Assembly: GCA_003161575.1 (NCBI GenBank)
Contig: PMOE01000067.1
Location: 1-39,445, forward strand
DNA length: 39,445 nucleotides
Reading direction: 5' to 3'
Source: Acidimicrobiaceae bacterium
GTDB taxonomy: Bacteria > Actinomycetota > Acidimicrobiia > Acidimicrobiales > RAAP-2
In this document: one piece after another, positions 1 to 7,703 of the stretch
How the letters are laid out: each line of letters starts with the position of its first letter
How positions within the stretch are numbered: the stretch's first letter is position 1
Program-made: the position numbers and the translations under genes
Notes under the pieces: generated by a model
Told to the model about the DNA's origin: nothing
Seen by the model: only the letters and a program-made list of their open reading frames with translations
Database searches by the model: none

Positions 1-10
1 GTTCTCGTAT

Positions 11-28
11 TACGCGCAACAGCGCGTG
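11..28 (-). terminator. Hairpin after tatD
   Basis: A perfect 6-bp inverted repeat (ACGCGC, loop AACA, GCGCGT) lies 3 bases beyond the tatD stop codon. On the minus strand no U-tract follows, so this is a terminator-like hairpin and not a clear intrinsic terminator. Confidence 0.35.
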
Positions 29-30
29 AT

Positions 31-864
31 TTAGCTTCCTGTGGAAAACACCATGGCAGCCGCGGCCGCGCTGCGCTCCCTCACTTCGTCGACCGTGCAA
101 CCCTTCACCGCCGCGATCGCGTCGCCCACGAACGGAAGGTAGGCCGGCTCGTTGGGACGACCCCGATGCGGCACCGGGGCGAGGAACGGGCTGTCGGTCT
201 CGACCAGCAGACGGTCGAGCGGGCACAGGGCGGCAGCCTCGCGAACCTCGACGGCGTTTTTGAACGTGACGATGCCACTGAAAGAAAGGAACATGCCGGC
301 GTCGAGGCAGCGGCGTGCTTCGTCTGGCCCACCGGTGAAGCAGTGCAGCACCGTGCGCGTCGGCACGCCTTCGACCGCGAGGATCTCGAAGAGGTCGTCC
401 CACGCCGCCCGCGCATGGATGACGAGCGCCAGGTTGTGGCGCGACGCCAACGCGATCTGCTCGGCGAAGGCCTGGCGCTGGGCCGGCCGGGGCGAATGCT
501 CGTAGTGGTAGTCGAGCCCGCATTCACCAACGGCCACGAGCGCCCCGTCGGCCCGGGCCACCGCCGCATCGATCCGGGCCGCAACCTCGTCGGTGCCCGC
601 TGACGCCTCGTGGGGATGCAGACCCATCGTCGCCCACAGTGCCGGGACCCGCGCTCCGAGCGACCCCGTCGCCCAAGCACGGGCGAGGTCGAGGGCCTGG
701 GTCGAGGTGTCCGCATCCGTGCCGACGCAGACCATCGCCTCGACCCCGGCCGCCGCGCTCCGAGACAACGCCGCGGTGAGCGGTTCGGGCGCGGCACCGG
801 TGCGGTATTGCTCTTGGAGGTGGCAGTGCGAGTCGAACCATCCGGCGACCAGGTGTTCGGTCAC
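31..864 (-). CDS. tatD: TatD family metal-dependent hydrolase (DNase)
   Basis: 277-residue TatD/YcfH-type TIM-barrel hydrolase. Family members are cytosolic, use two metal ions and act as 3'-5' exonucleases or DNA-repair nucleases. The N-terminal FDSHCHLQ gives the HxH metal pair at residues 13 and 15. Further in are GECGLDYHYEHSP (metal-bridging Glu), the VIHAR and LHCFTG His motifs, and LLVETDSPFLAP near the C-terminus, all TatD signatures. I chose the GTG at 864 because GAGG lies just upstream and the previous gene metG stops 8 bases away. The longer reading upstream to 942 lies inside metG. It is the last gene of a DUF192-rsmI-metG-tatD operon, and metG-tatD adjacency is widespread in bacteria. 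Complete and typical in length; the exact substrate cannot be told from sequence. Confidence 0.93.
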   Translation of the reverse strand: MTEHLVAGWFDSHCHLQEQYRTGAAPEPLTAALSRSAAAGVEAMVCVGTDADTSTQALDLARAWATGSLGARVPALWATMGLHPHEASAGTDEVAARIDAAVARADGALVAVGECGLDYHYEHSPRPAQRQAFAEQIALASRHNLALVIHARAAWDDLFEILAVEGVPTRTVLHCFTGGPDEARRCLDAGMFLSFSGIVTFKNAVEVREAAALCPLDRLLVETDSPFLAPVPHRGRPNEPAYLPFVGDAIAAVKGCTVDEVRERSAAAAAMVFSTGS

Positions 865-872
865 GTTGCTCC

Positions 873-2381
873 TCAGGTGCTGCGTCGGGGGAACAGCGGG
901 CTGCCCTTCTCGACGGCGAGGCCGCCGGGATAGCCGCCCCAAGACGCATCGGCGGGGATCCGCCGGTCCGCCGGGTTGCCCGAAAGGCCGATCCGCCGCC
1001 AGATCTCGGCCGCCGTCGAGGGCATGGCCGGGGTGATCAGCAGCGAGACGATGCGGAGGGCCTCGAGCGCGTCACCAAGCACGGCGTCGACGTCGGGACC
1101 GGGCTCGAGCTTCCAGGGCTCGGCCGCCTCCAAGGCGGCGTTGGTGGATCCGATCAGGCTCCACGTGGCGGACAAGGCCTCGTGGGGGGCGAAGCGGCCC
1201 CACGCGTCGGCCGCCGCCGCCAGAGCGGCCGAGGCGGGGTCGGCCAAGGCGCTCTGGTGGTTCGGGGCGGGCCCGATGCCGGCGCATTTCGATCCCACAA
1301 CGGTGGCCACCCGCGAAACCAGGTTGCCCAGGTTGTTGGCCAGGTCGGCGTTGTAGCGGGCGACGATGCCCTCGTAGGAGAACTCCCCGTCGCTGCCGAG
1401 GGGCACCTCGCGCAGCAGGTGGTATCGGATCGGGTCGACGCCGAAATCCTCGGTCAAGACCTCAGGCGCGATCTCGGTGAGTTTCAGGCTCTTGGACAGC
1501 TTCTGGCCCCCGACCAACAGCCATCCGTGGACGAAGACGTTGGCCGGGGGATCGATGCCGGCGGCCATGCACATCGCCGGCCACCACACGCAGTGGAAGC
1601 GGAGTATTTCTTTGCCTATCAGATGGTGCACGGCCGGCCACCAGGCGTTACAGCGCTCTTCGTCGGTCCCGTAGCCGATCGCGGTGAGGTAATTGACCAG
1701 CGCGTCGTACCAGACGTAGAAGACATGGTCCTTGTCCCAAGGAACCGGCACACCCCAGGTCAACGAGGTCCGGGTGATCGAGATGTTCCGCAGACCCCCC
1801 TTGATGAAACTGAGCGCCTCGTTGCGCTTGCCGGCCGGCCCGACGGCGTCGGGATTGGACTCGTACCACTCGATCAGGCGGTCCTCGAAGGCGCTGAGCT
1901 TGAAGAAGTAGTTGTCCTCTTGCATCTGTACCACCGGCCGTCCGTGCACGGGGCAGTTGCCGTCGACCAGCTGGTCCTCGGTGTAGTAATCCTCGCAGGA
2001 GACGCAGTAGAGGCCCGAGTACGTGTCGAGCTCGATGAAGCCATTGTCATAGATCCGCTGCAGGAACTCTTGGACGGCGAGATGGTGGCGGGGCTCGGTG
2101 GTCCGGATGAAGTCGTCATTGGAGATGTCGAGCCCGTCCCAGGCGCGGGTGAATCGGCTCACCACTTGGTCTGCCCACGCGTTCGGGGTCATCTGGTGCT
2201 CGGCCGCCGCCTCGGCCACTTTGGCTCCGTGTTCGTCGGTCCCGGTCAGAAAGAAGACGTCATCGCCGAGCATCCGGTGCCAGCGGGCCAGCGCGTCGGC
2301 GTTCACCGTGGCGTAGGCGTGGCCGACGTGGGGCGCGTCGTTCACGTAGTAGATGGGCGTCGTCACGTAAAAGCGCGGCAC
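873..2381 (-). CDS. metG: Methionyl-tRNA synthetase
   Basis: 502-residue class I aminoacyl-tRNA synthetase that charges tRNA-Met in the cytosol. The HIGH signature is HVGH at residues 18-21, after the typical FYVTTPIYYVND opening. The KMSKS loop is GQKLSKSLKL. The connective domain carries CVSCEDYY and a following CPVH, a partial zinc-knuckle pattern as in the shorter MetG group. There is no C-terminal EMAP/tRNA-binding extension, which fits this length class. The reading frame is open upstream to 2696, but that part is inside rsmI in another frame. I chose the GTG at 2381 because homology starts there and a TACGCT box (2389-2394) sits 7 bases upstream, so the gene may also be transcribed as a leaderless mRNA from inside the operon. 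It lies 55 bases after rsmI and 8 bases before tatD. Confidence 0.95.
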   Translation of the reverse strand: MPRFYVTTPIYYVNDAPHVGHAYATVNADALARWHRMLGDDVFFLTGTDEHGAKVAEAAAEHQMTPNAWADQVVSRFTRAWDGLDISNDDFIRTTEPRHHLAVQEFLQRIYDNGFIELDTYSGLYCVSCEDYYTEDQLVDGNCPVHGRPVVQMQEDNYFFKLSAFEDRLIEWYESNPDAVGPAGKRNEALSFIKGGLRNISITRTSLTWGVPVPWDKDHVFYVWYDALVNYLTAIGYGTDEERCNAWWPAVHHLIGKEILRFHCVWWPAMCMAAGIDPPANVFVHGWLLVGGQKLSKSLKLTEIAPEVLTEDFGVDPIRYHLLREVPLGSDGEFSYEGIVARYNADLANNLGNLVSRVATVVGSKCAGIGPAPNHQSALADPASAALAAAADAWGRFAPHEALSATWSLIGSTNAALEAAEPWKLEPGPDVDAVLGDALEALRIVSLLITPAMPSTAAEIWRRIGLSGNPADRRIPADASWGGYPGGLAVEKGSPLFPRRST

Positions 2382-2436
2382 GCCCGGTAGCGTACCGGTG
2401 CCCTCGAGAACCAACGCCCAGCGGCCGACCCGTCGG

Positions 2437-3327
2437 TCAGAGTCCCGGCGGTCCGTTCCCGTGCTCGCGGCCTTTTTGCAGGGCGATGGCCAACTCGTAG
2501 ACGCGGCGGCGGGGGACGCCGAGCCCGGCAGCCACGGCATCGGCGGTCCGGCGCGGGCCGTCTCCGTGCGCCAAATGGGTGGCCACCGCGTCGTGCACCT
2601 CAGCGTCGCTCGGGCCCGGTGCCCGAGCAGCGCCGCCCACCACGAGCACGACCTCGCCGCGGGCCGGACGTTCGGCGAAGGCGGCGGCCGATGCACCGAG
2701 CGTCCCGCGCCAGACTTCTTCGTGGACCTTGGTCAGCTCCCGCACGACGGCGACCGGACGCTCGCCGAAGAGCTCCGCCAGCTCGGCCAGGGTGCCTGCC
2801 ACCCGGCCCGGCGCCTCGAGCACCACCGTCGTGCGCTCTTCCGCGGACAATGCGGCGATCCGGCGCGCCCGTTCGGCCCCTTTGCGGGGCAAGAACCCCT
2901 CCACGCAGAAGCGCTCGGTGGGCAGCCCGCTCACCGCCAGGGCAGCCAGGATGGCTGAGGCGCCCGGCGCGACGGTGACGGTAAGACCGGCCGACGCGGC
3001 CGCCGCCACCAGCCGGGCGCCGGGGTCAGAGATCGCCGGCATCCCCGCGTCACTCACGACGGCGATGGTGCGGCCGGCGGCCACCCACTCGACGACCTGG
3101 TCGATCCGGGCCGCCTCGTTGTGCTCGTGGAACGACACGAGGCGCCGGGGGTTGGCCGAGACCCCGAGCGCACTCAACAGGGCCCGGGTACGCCGGGTGT
3201 CCTCGCAGCAGATCAGGTCGGCTTCGGCCAAGACCTCGACCGCACGTTTGGAGATGTCCCCCAGGTTGCCAATGGGGGTGGCCACCAGCACGATCCGCCC
3301 CGTCGCGGCGGACCGGTCCCCGGTCAC
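2437..3327 (-). CDS. rsmI: 16S rRNA (cytidine-1402-2'-O)-methyltransferase
   Basis: 296-residue tetrapyrrole-methylase-fold enzyme. RsmI 2'-O-methylates C1402 in the decoding centre of 16S rRNA using SAM. The N-terminal ATPIGNLGDIS, then CEDTRRTRALL, SFHEHNE and VSDAGMPAISDPGARLV, are the diagnostic RsmI blocks, and the C-terminal part has the usual short helical extension. The GTG at 3327 overlaps the stop of the upstream DUF192 gene as GTGA, so I prefer it to the longer open frame reaching 3372. It is the second gene of the DUF192-rsmI-metG-tatD operon. The rsmI, metG and tatD trio is a common translation-linked neighbourhood. No defects are visible. Confidence 0.94.
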   Translation of the reverse strand: MTGDRSAATGRIVLVATPIGNLGDISKRAVEVLAEADLICCEDTRRTRALLSALGVSANPRRLVSFHEHNEAARIDQVVEWVAAGRTIAVVSDAGMPAISDPGARLVAAAASAGLTVTVAPGASAILAALAVSGLPTERFCVEGFLPRKGAERARRIAALSAEERTTVVLEAPGRVAGTLAELAELFGERPVAVVRELTKVHEEVWRGTLGASAAAFAERPARGEVVLVVGGAARAPGPSDAEVHDAVATHLAHGDGPRRTADAVAAGLGVPRRRVYELAIALQKGREHGNGPPGL

Positions 3328-3674
3328 TGGGTCTCCCGGAACTCCACCCGGTCCCCGGGGCGCAGGCCCCAACGCTCGAATGAACCGCCCGGCGCCTCGA
3401 GGACGCTGCGGCCCCGGCGTCGGGGCAGCGTGATGCGCCAGCGTCGGAGGTGGACGATCTCGAGCACAACGAGCTCGGCGTCCAAGAAGGCCACATCGAG
3501 AGCGAACCTCATCCCCATTGTGTGGACCGACCGGGTGTGGGTGAGCAACATCGCTCCCTCATAGGACTCCCGGCCGAAGAGTCCGCGGGAACGCTCGGCC
3601 AGGCTCGTGGTCATCTGGGCCGAGGCCAGCACCTCACCCTCACGCAGCAGCCACCCGGTCTTCATCTCGGCCAC
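3324..3674 (-). CDS. DUF192 family protein
   Basis: 116-residue protein of the DUF192 family (small beta-rich proteins of unknown function). The family core is recognisable as SLAERSRGLFGRESYEGAMLLTHTRSVHTMGM followed, after a strand, by VLEAPGGSFERWGLRPGDRVEF. Many relatives are exported, but this one has no signal peptide and would be cytosolic. The start is uncertain: GTG at 3674 and ATG at 3665 are both possible, and neither has a clear Shine-Dalgarno sequence or a nearby TANNNT box. Its stop overlaps the rsmI start (GTGA), which implies translational coupling and makes it the first gene of the operon. No function can be assigned from sequence. Confidence 0.85.
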   Translation of the reverse strand: MAEMKTGWLLREGEVLASAQMTTSLAERSRGLFGRESYEGAMLLTHTRSVHTMGMRFALDVAFLDAELVVLEIVHLRRWRITLPRRRGRSVLEAPGGSFERWGLRPGDRVEFRETQ

Positions 3675-3765
3675 CGTGGCGGCGGGTGGGCAACGGCTCG
3701 CTCTTCACCCGGGTCGACCGCGACGATGCCGGATACCGCTTGGTCGCCGGGACGCCCCACGGAAA

Positions 3766-3792
3766 TTGACGTTAGCCGGGGTGGTCTAGGCT
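3766..3792 (+). promoter_or_regulatory. Likely promoter of the bL37 gene
   Basis: TTGACG (3766-3771) and TAGGCT (3787-3792) are separated by 15 bases, slightly short. The start codon lies 9 bases after the second box, so transcription should begin at or within a few bases of the ATG (leaderless or nearly so). Confidence 0.5.
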
Positions 3793-3801
3793 CTCTCTTC
3801 C

Positions 3802-3885
3802 ATGTCGAAGCGAACGGTAAAGCGCAAGCTGCGGGCCAAGAAGAAGGCCAACCACGGCAAGAAGCCGAATTGCGGGCGGGGCTGA
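3802..3885 (+). CDS. Small basic ribosomal protein, bL37-like
   Basis: 27-residue, lysine/arginine-rich protein. Its centre reads KKKANHGKKPN, which matches the KANHGKRPN core of the 24-residue mycobacterial large-subunit protein bL37 as I remember it. It has no membrane segment, and almost half its residues are basic, as expected for an rRNA-binding peptide. It would sit in the 50S subunit. The gene is far below usual ORF length cut-offs and is easily missed. It has its own promoter-like boxes just upstream and no Shine-Dalgarno sequence. A strong GC-rich hairpin begins within the last codons and spans the stop. The C-terminal CGRG tail extends slightly past the mycobacterial form. It is convergent with the phosphodiesterase gene. 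Confidence 0.75.
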   Translation: MSKRTVKRKLRAKKKANHGKKPNCGRG

Positions 3886-3909
3886 GCGGGCTTCCGCCCG
3901 GCTCGCCCC
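3878..3909. terminator. Hairpin between convergent bL37 and phosphodiesterase genes
   Basis: GGGGC, GAGC and GGGC pair with GCCC, GCTC and GCCCC around a TTCC loop (13 pairs, two single-base bulges). The stem overlaps the bL37 stop codon and lies 12 bases past the stop of the minus-strand gene, so it could end both transcripts. No long U-tract is present. Confidence 0.5.
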
Positions 3910-3921
3910 CCTCCTGCGCTC

Positions 3922-4791
3922 TTATTTCGCGCCCATCCCACCCCAGGCGACCCGGCGCAAGCTGAGCACCCCGCACAGGGTGGTGGGCACGTCCGAGATG
4001 ATCCCGTCGACCCCGAGATCGATCAGCCGGCCCATCGCCTCGGAGTCGTTCACCGTCCACACGTGCACGGCGATCCCCCGCTCGTGGGCCGCAGCCACGA
4101 AGGCTTCGTCGACGACAACCAGGTCGCCCTGGCGCTCGGGCACCTGAAAGGCCACGGCCCGCAGCACCGCCGGCTCGGTGCCCTCGTGCACGGCCCGCCA
4201 GAACTCGGCGGTCGCCAGAGTGCCCGCCGATGTCGGGACTCTCGGGGCAACGGCACTGAAGGCATCGGTGGCCGGGTCGAGGAACGAGGCCACGATGACG
4301 TCATCGGTCCGCTCGAACTCGGCCAGCAGCCGAGCCAGGGCGGCCTCGTAGGGCTCGACCAATGGAGCGGTGCGTTTGATGTCGAGGTTGAGGACGACAC
4401 CGGGGAACTGCTCGAGGACCTCGCGCAAGGTGGCGATCCGAAAATCGGGGTCGTCAGGCGCACGGCCCCGGTAGGGGTAGTCGGCCTCGGGTCGGTCCGG
4501 GGTGACGTCCGCGCCGGGGATGAACCAGTAGGCGTTGTCGAGCGCCCTGAGTTCGGCCAGGGTGTGGCTGGCGATGGTGCCTCCGCCGTTGGTCGTGCGG
4601 TCCACCGTCTCGTCGTGGCACACAACGAGCTCACCCTCGGCCGTGGCGTGAACATCGAGTTCGATCGCCGTCGCGCCGGCAGCGAGGGCGTGACGGATGG
4701 CAAAAAGGGTCGACGACGGGGACTCCCACGCCCCGCCCTGGTGGGCGTAGCCAATGACTCGACGTTGCAGCCAGGGATTGGTCGACGACAT
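3922..4791 (-). CDS. Glycerophosphodiester phosphodiesterase family protein
   Basis: 289-residue cytosolic GDPD-fold protein. The family hydrolyses glycerophosphodiesters to glycerol-3-phosphate and an alcohol. Visible elements are the first catalytic His in YAHQGG, the metal ligands Glu and Asp in IELDVHA, the second His in VVCHDETVDRTT, and the late LNLDIK and HVWTVND strands. Several usually invariant positions differ: HQG replaces HRG, PSST stands where PENT is usual, and DIK replaces EIK. These changes look like a subfamily and not decay, since the rest is intact. I chose the ATG at 4791 because homology begins there and TACCAT (4798-4803) lies 6 bases upstream, predicting a leaderless mRNA. 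The open frame continues far upstream but lies across other genes. Confidence 0.85.
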   Translation of the reverse strand: MSSTNPWLQRRVIGYAHQGGAWESPSSTLFAIRHALAAGATAIELDVHATAEGELVVCHDETVDRTTNGGGTIASHTLAELRALDNAYWFIPGADVTPDRPEADYPYRGRAPDDPDFRIATLREVLEQFPGVVLNLDIKRTAPLVEPYEAALARLLAEFERTDDVIVASFLDPATDAFSAVAPRVPTSAGTLATAEFWRAVHEGTEPAVLRAVAFQVPERQGDLVVVDEAFVAAAHERGIAVHVWTVNDSEAMGRLIDLGVDGIISDVPTTLCGVLSLRRVAWGGMGAK

Positions 4792-4848
4792 CGCCGCATG
4801 GTATCGGCCGCCGCCGTGACACAGACAGGGAGGTAGCCTCTGGCCGCC
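4792..4848. promoter_or_regulatory. Divergent leaderless promoters
   Basis: This 57-base gap separates divergent genes. Minus-strand TACCAT (rc of 4798-4803) is 6 bases from the phosphodiesterase ATG. Plus-strand TAGCCT (4834-4839) is 9 bases from the GTG at 4849. Clear -35 boxes are not visible. Confidence 0.45.
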
Positions 4849-5469
4849 GTGCTCGACCACCTGCTCGTCGACCTGATCAGCACCATCCAGCGCTCTTTCG
4901 ACCAGGCCCTGCTCCAGCGCCAAGCCGTCGAGGAACGGTTCCAGGTCGACGTCTTCTTGGGCGACGTCTCGTGGGAGACGAGCTACAGCCTTCCCGGCGA
5001 GGAGCAGCCCCCACGGGTGCGCGCAGATCTGTCGGTGGACTGGCCGACGTGGAGCCAGACCTCGTATCGGAGCTGGTCGATCGGTGAGACACCTGACGAA
5101 CTCCCCGAGGTGGTGATCGAGGTGGCCCTGCGCATCCAGCGCCTGGCGACGGCCCCTCCGGCCGAGACGGTGCTGGCGGTCCTGCCGACCGAGAGCCCGC
5201 TGCTCGGCACCGAATGCCTGGTCCGCTCGTCGACCACCATCGAGCAGGTACGCAACGAGGCGACCGATCAAGACACGGCCCCCGCGGTGCGCTGGGCCGT
5301 CGAGGCCACCTATGAGGGGTCGGTCCGCTTCGACGAGGCCAACCTCGACGCGACCGAGACCATCGAGCCCATGGTCGGGGCCCTGACCCGATGGATCGCT
5401 TCCACCCTGGTGCTCCTGGCCGACCTCCCCCTGTCCTTTCTTCCTCCCGATCAGCACGACGGCGGCTGA
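4849..5469 (+). CDS. Hypothetical protein
   Basis: 206-residue protein that I do not recognise. It has no signal peptide and is acidic. The C-terminal segment IASTLVLLADLPLSFL is hydrophobic and could be a membrane anchor or a buried helix. The middle contains a beta-rich stretch with several Trp residues (VDWPTWSQTSYRSWSI) and the phrase VVIEVALRIQRLA. Codon use has the strong third-position GC of its neighbours, so it is very likely a real gene. The GTG at 4849 is the only good start: an in-frame GTG at 4816 runs into a stop. TAGCCT lies 9 bases upstream. A GC-rich hairpin follows its stop. Confidence 0.75.
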   Translation: MLDHLLVDLISTIQRSFDQALLQRQAVEERFQVDVFLGDVSWETSYSLPGEEQPPRVRADLSVDWPTWSQTSYRSWSIGETPDELPEVVIEVALRIQRLATAPPAETVLAVLPTESPLLGTECLVRSSTTIEQVRNEATDQDTAPAVRWAVEATYEGSVRFDEANLDATETIEPMVGALTRWIASTLVLLADLPLSFLPPDQHDGG

Positions 5470-5478
5470 GCGGGCCAC

Positions 5479-5495
5479 CCGAGCGCGGCGCTCGG
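5479..5495 (+). terminator. Hairpin after the 4849-5469 gene
   Basis: A perfect 7-bp stem (CCGAGCG/CGCTCGG, loop CGG) begins 10 bases after the stop. No U-tract follows. Confidence 0.35.
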
Positions 5496-5542
5496 CGTAG
5501 GCGACTGGTAGTGCGCTGAGCCCTGCGCTAGGGAAAGAGGCC

Positions 5543-6322
5543 GTGCACGACAGGACTCCCGCGGTTTTTTCGCGTCGACTGCGCGCGCTCGTCGACTGGC
5601 TCGGGGCCCTGGCGCTGGCCGGCGGCCTGCTGGCCGCCTGCTCGAGCTCGCCCCCACCGGCGCCGACCTCTCCGATGGGCATCGTCCAGGACCGGCCCGT
5701 CCCCACCACGGTGCTGATGAACGACGACGGTCGGCCCACCAGCCTGGCCACCTACCGGGGCAAGGACATCGTGGTGGCCCCCTTCCTCTCTCTCTGCCAG
5801 GACGAGTGTCCGTTGGTCACGGGGGCCTTCATCGCCCTCCAGCGCGACGTGGCGGCGGCCGGGCTCTCGGGCAAGGTCGTCTTCATGGAGGTGTCGGTCG
5901 ATCCCTGGCGTGATTCGCCGGCCCGGCTGCGCGCCTATTCCACGCAGTTCGGCGCGCACTGGCCCCTCCTCACCGGATCCGAGCCGACGGTCAGGGCGTT
6001 CTGGAAGTTCTTCGGCGTCTACTTCGCCAAGGTGCCCGAACAACAGCCGGCCAAGACCGACTGGTGGACGGGCAAGCCGCTGACCTTTGACGTGGACCAC
6101 ACCGACGGTTTCATCCTCATTGACGCGACGGGCCACGAGCGGTTCATCACGGTCCAGCCACCGAACCTCCACGGCAAGTTGTCGCCCGGCCTCAAGGCCC
6201 TCCTCAACGCCGGGGGTCTGCAGAACCTCGACAGCCAGACCCCGTCGTCGTGGACCATTCCCGAGGCGTTGGCCGACGTCGGGTGGCTCGTCGGACGGAC
6301 CATCACCCCCGCAACGTCGTGA
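5543..6322 (+). CDS. SCO1/SenC family copper-binding lipoprotein
   Basis: 259-residue thioredoxin-fold lipoprotein of the Sco1/SenC/PrrC family, which delivers copper to, or reduces, the CuA site of cytochrome c oxidase at the outer face of the membrane. A basic N-terminus, a hydrophobic stretch and a lipobox ending LLAAC form a lipoprotein signal peptide. The copper site is CQDEC (CxxxC) in FLSLCQDECPLV, with the distant His in FDVDHTDGFILID. EVSVDPWRDSPARLRAY is the family block after the second strand. The GTG start at 5543 has AAAGAGG just upstream. The stop overlaps the next gene as GTGA, so the two are co-translated. No cytochrome oxidase genes lie in this window. Confidence 0.92.
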   Translation: MHDRTPAVFSRRLRALVDWLGALALAGGLLAACSSSPPPAPTSPMGIVQDRPVPTTVLMNDDGRPTSLATYRGKDIVVAPFLSLCQDECPLVTGAFIALQRDVAAAGLSGKVVFMEVSVDPWRDSPARLRAYSTQFGAHWPLLTGSEPTVRAFWKFFGVYFAKVPEQQPAKTDWWTGKPLTFDVDHTDGFILIDATGHERFITVQPPNLHGKLSPGLKALLNAGGLQNLDSQTPSSWTIPEALADVGWLVGRTITPATS

Positions 6323-6819
6323 CGCGGCGCCACGGCCGCCTGGCGCTCGGCGGGGGGCTGGCCGCGACGATCTTGGCCGGATGCGGCGGCACGTCGAACC
6401 CGGTGGTGACCTTCTCCGCGCCGCCCGCAGCGGTTGTGCCGAGCACGCTCTCGGTTGAGCCGTCGCCCGAGGGACCCATAGTCGCTACCGGATCGGGCTA
6501 CACCCTCTACGAGTTCACGACCGATACCGCGAGCAAGTCCACCTGCGTGACGTCGGCCTGCATCTTGGAGTGGCCGCCGGTGATCGCCCACGGCACCCCC
6601 ACGACCGCCCGCGGCCTCGAGCAGGGCCTGGTCGGCACCATTGGTCGACCCGACGGCTCGCGCCAGGTGACCTACAGCGGTCACCCCCTCTACCGTTGGA
6701 ACCCCGACGTGAAGCCGGGGATGGTCACCGGCCAGGCGGTGTCCAACGAAGGAGGGACCTGGTACGTCGTCGATCCGGCCGGTCGCCCGATCACCACGCC
6801 GTTCTCCGTCCCGAGTTGA
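6319..6819 (+). CDS. Small lipoprotein with secreted-repeat (Lipoprotein_15-like) domain
   Basis: 166-residue predicted lipoprotein. The N-terminus is basic and hydrophobic with a lipobox ending ILAGC. The body carries the pattern of the 'secreted repeat' lipoprotein family (GYTLYEFTTDTASKSTC, CILEWPPV, TYSGHPLYRW, GTWYVVDPAG), whose function is not established. Two Cys residues in STCVTSACILEW are typical. The GTG at 6319 overlaps the Sco1 stop as GTGA; the open frame further upstream lies inside the Sco1 gene. Coupled translation with a copper-delivery protein suggests an extracytoplasmic redox or metal role, which is inference only. It is convergent with mug. Confidence 0.88.
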   Translation: MTRRHGRLALGGGLAATILAGCGGTSNPVVTFSAPPAAVVPSTLSVEPSPEGPIVATGSGYTLYEFTTDTASKSTCVTSACILEWPPVIAHGTPTTARGLEQGLVGTIGRPDGSRQVTYSGHPLYRWNPDVKPGMVTGQAVSNEGGTWYVVDPAGRPITTPFSVPS

Positions 6820-6873
6820 GCGGCCGGTGACGCGACCGGGGCCCTGGGTCCCCGCCGCCAGTCTCGTTCCCGG

Positions 6874-7434
6874 TCAGCCCGCCATCGCGAACCGGTGGAG
6901 TTCCCCAAACATCGTGACCAGTTCGGGCAGCTGGTACCGGGCCTGCAGGCCGCTCGGATTGGGGAGCAACCACACCGACGCCGGCCCGAGCGTCTCCCCC
7001 TGCAACCCGACTGCGGCCCGGGGTCGACGGAACGCGAGTCGATAGGCCTGCATTCCGAGGAAGGCCACCACCTTCGGAGACAGAGCCCGTACCTTGTCTT
7101 CGAGCACATCGGCCCCGGCGCGGAGTTCCGCGCTCGAAAGATCGGCGGCACCGGTTGTCGCCCGATCGACAAGATTGGTGATGCCGATGCCGCTGGCCAG
7201 CAACTGGACCTGCTCTGGGGGAGCCAGTACCCGATCGGTGAATCCCGCGGCACAGAGCACCTTCCAAAAACGGTTCCCCGGACGAGCGAAGTGAAGCCCG
7301 GTCGCGCCCGAGACCATCCCCGGATTGATGCCGCAGAACAGCACCGCCAGGTTGGGTGCCACCAGGTCGGCAATGGCCAGCTCGGCACCAGACCGGGCCT
7401 CCCTCGGATCCCCGCCGCTTCCCCCTTGGCTCAT
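6874..7434 (-). CDS. mug: G/T(U)-mismatch-specific DNA glycosylase
   Basis: 186-residue Mug-type uracil-DNA glycosylase, which removes uracil or thymine paired with guanine in base-excision repair. The N-terminal active-site block is CGINPGMVSGATG followed by FARPGNRFWKVL. The C-terminal DNA-wedge block is LLPNPSGLQARYQ. GIGITNLVDRAT and VVAFLGMQAYRLAF lie between, as in the E. coli enzyme. The frame is open to 7518. I prefer the ATG at 7434 because a TATCCT box (7444-7449, minus strand) is 9 bases upstream, and the extra N-terminal 28 residues have no family counterpart. Convergent with the lipoprotein gene. Confidence 0.9.
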   Translation of the reverse strand: MSQGGSGGDPREARSGAELAIADLVAPNLAVLFCGINPGMVSGATGLHFARPGNRFWKVLCAAGFTDRVLAPPEQVQLLASGIGITNLVDRATTGAADLSSAELRAGADVLEDKVRALSPKVVAFLGMQAYRLAFRRPRAAVGLQGETLGPASVWLLPNPSGLQARYQLPELVTMFGELHRFAMAG

Positions 7435-7703
7435 CAACCGTCGAGGATACGGGGCCGGACCCCTCCCGGACCCAGTCGGGGAGCTCGACCTTGTGATAGT
7501 GACCGTGATCGCCGTCACCGTCTACCTCTGACACCGCTTTCACCCGCGATGACCGGCCGGGACTGATGCTGTCGCATATCGACCACGGGTGGGCCCAGCT
7601 CTGAAGGGACGGCGGCGGCACCGCATCTGGCCGCCTCCCGCGCCGATCATCGACACCGGACCCCCACCGCGCGCGCCCATGGCCGGCGGCGGCCAGTGGC
7701 CGG

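Noticed and set aside
1182..2390. 402-codon plus-strand open frame
   Set aside because: Antisense shadow of metG; Val/Gly/His-rich text with no family pattern.
6825..6840. CCGGT/ACCGG hairpin as terminator between the lipoprotein and mug
   Set aside because: Only 5 bp with no U-tract in very GC-rich DNA; not convincing.
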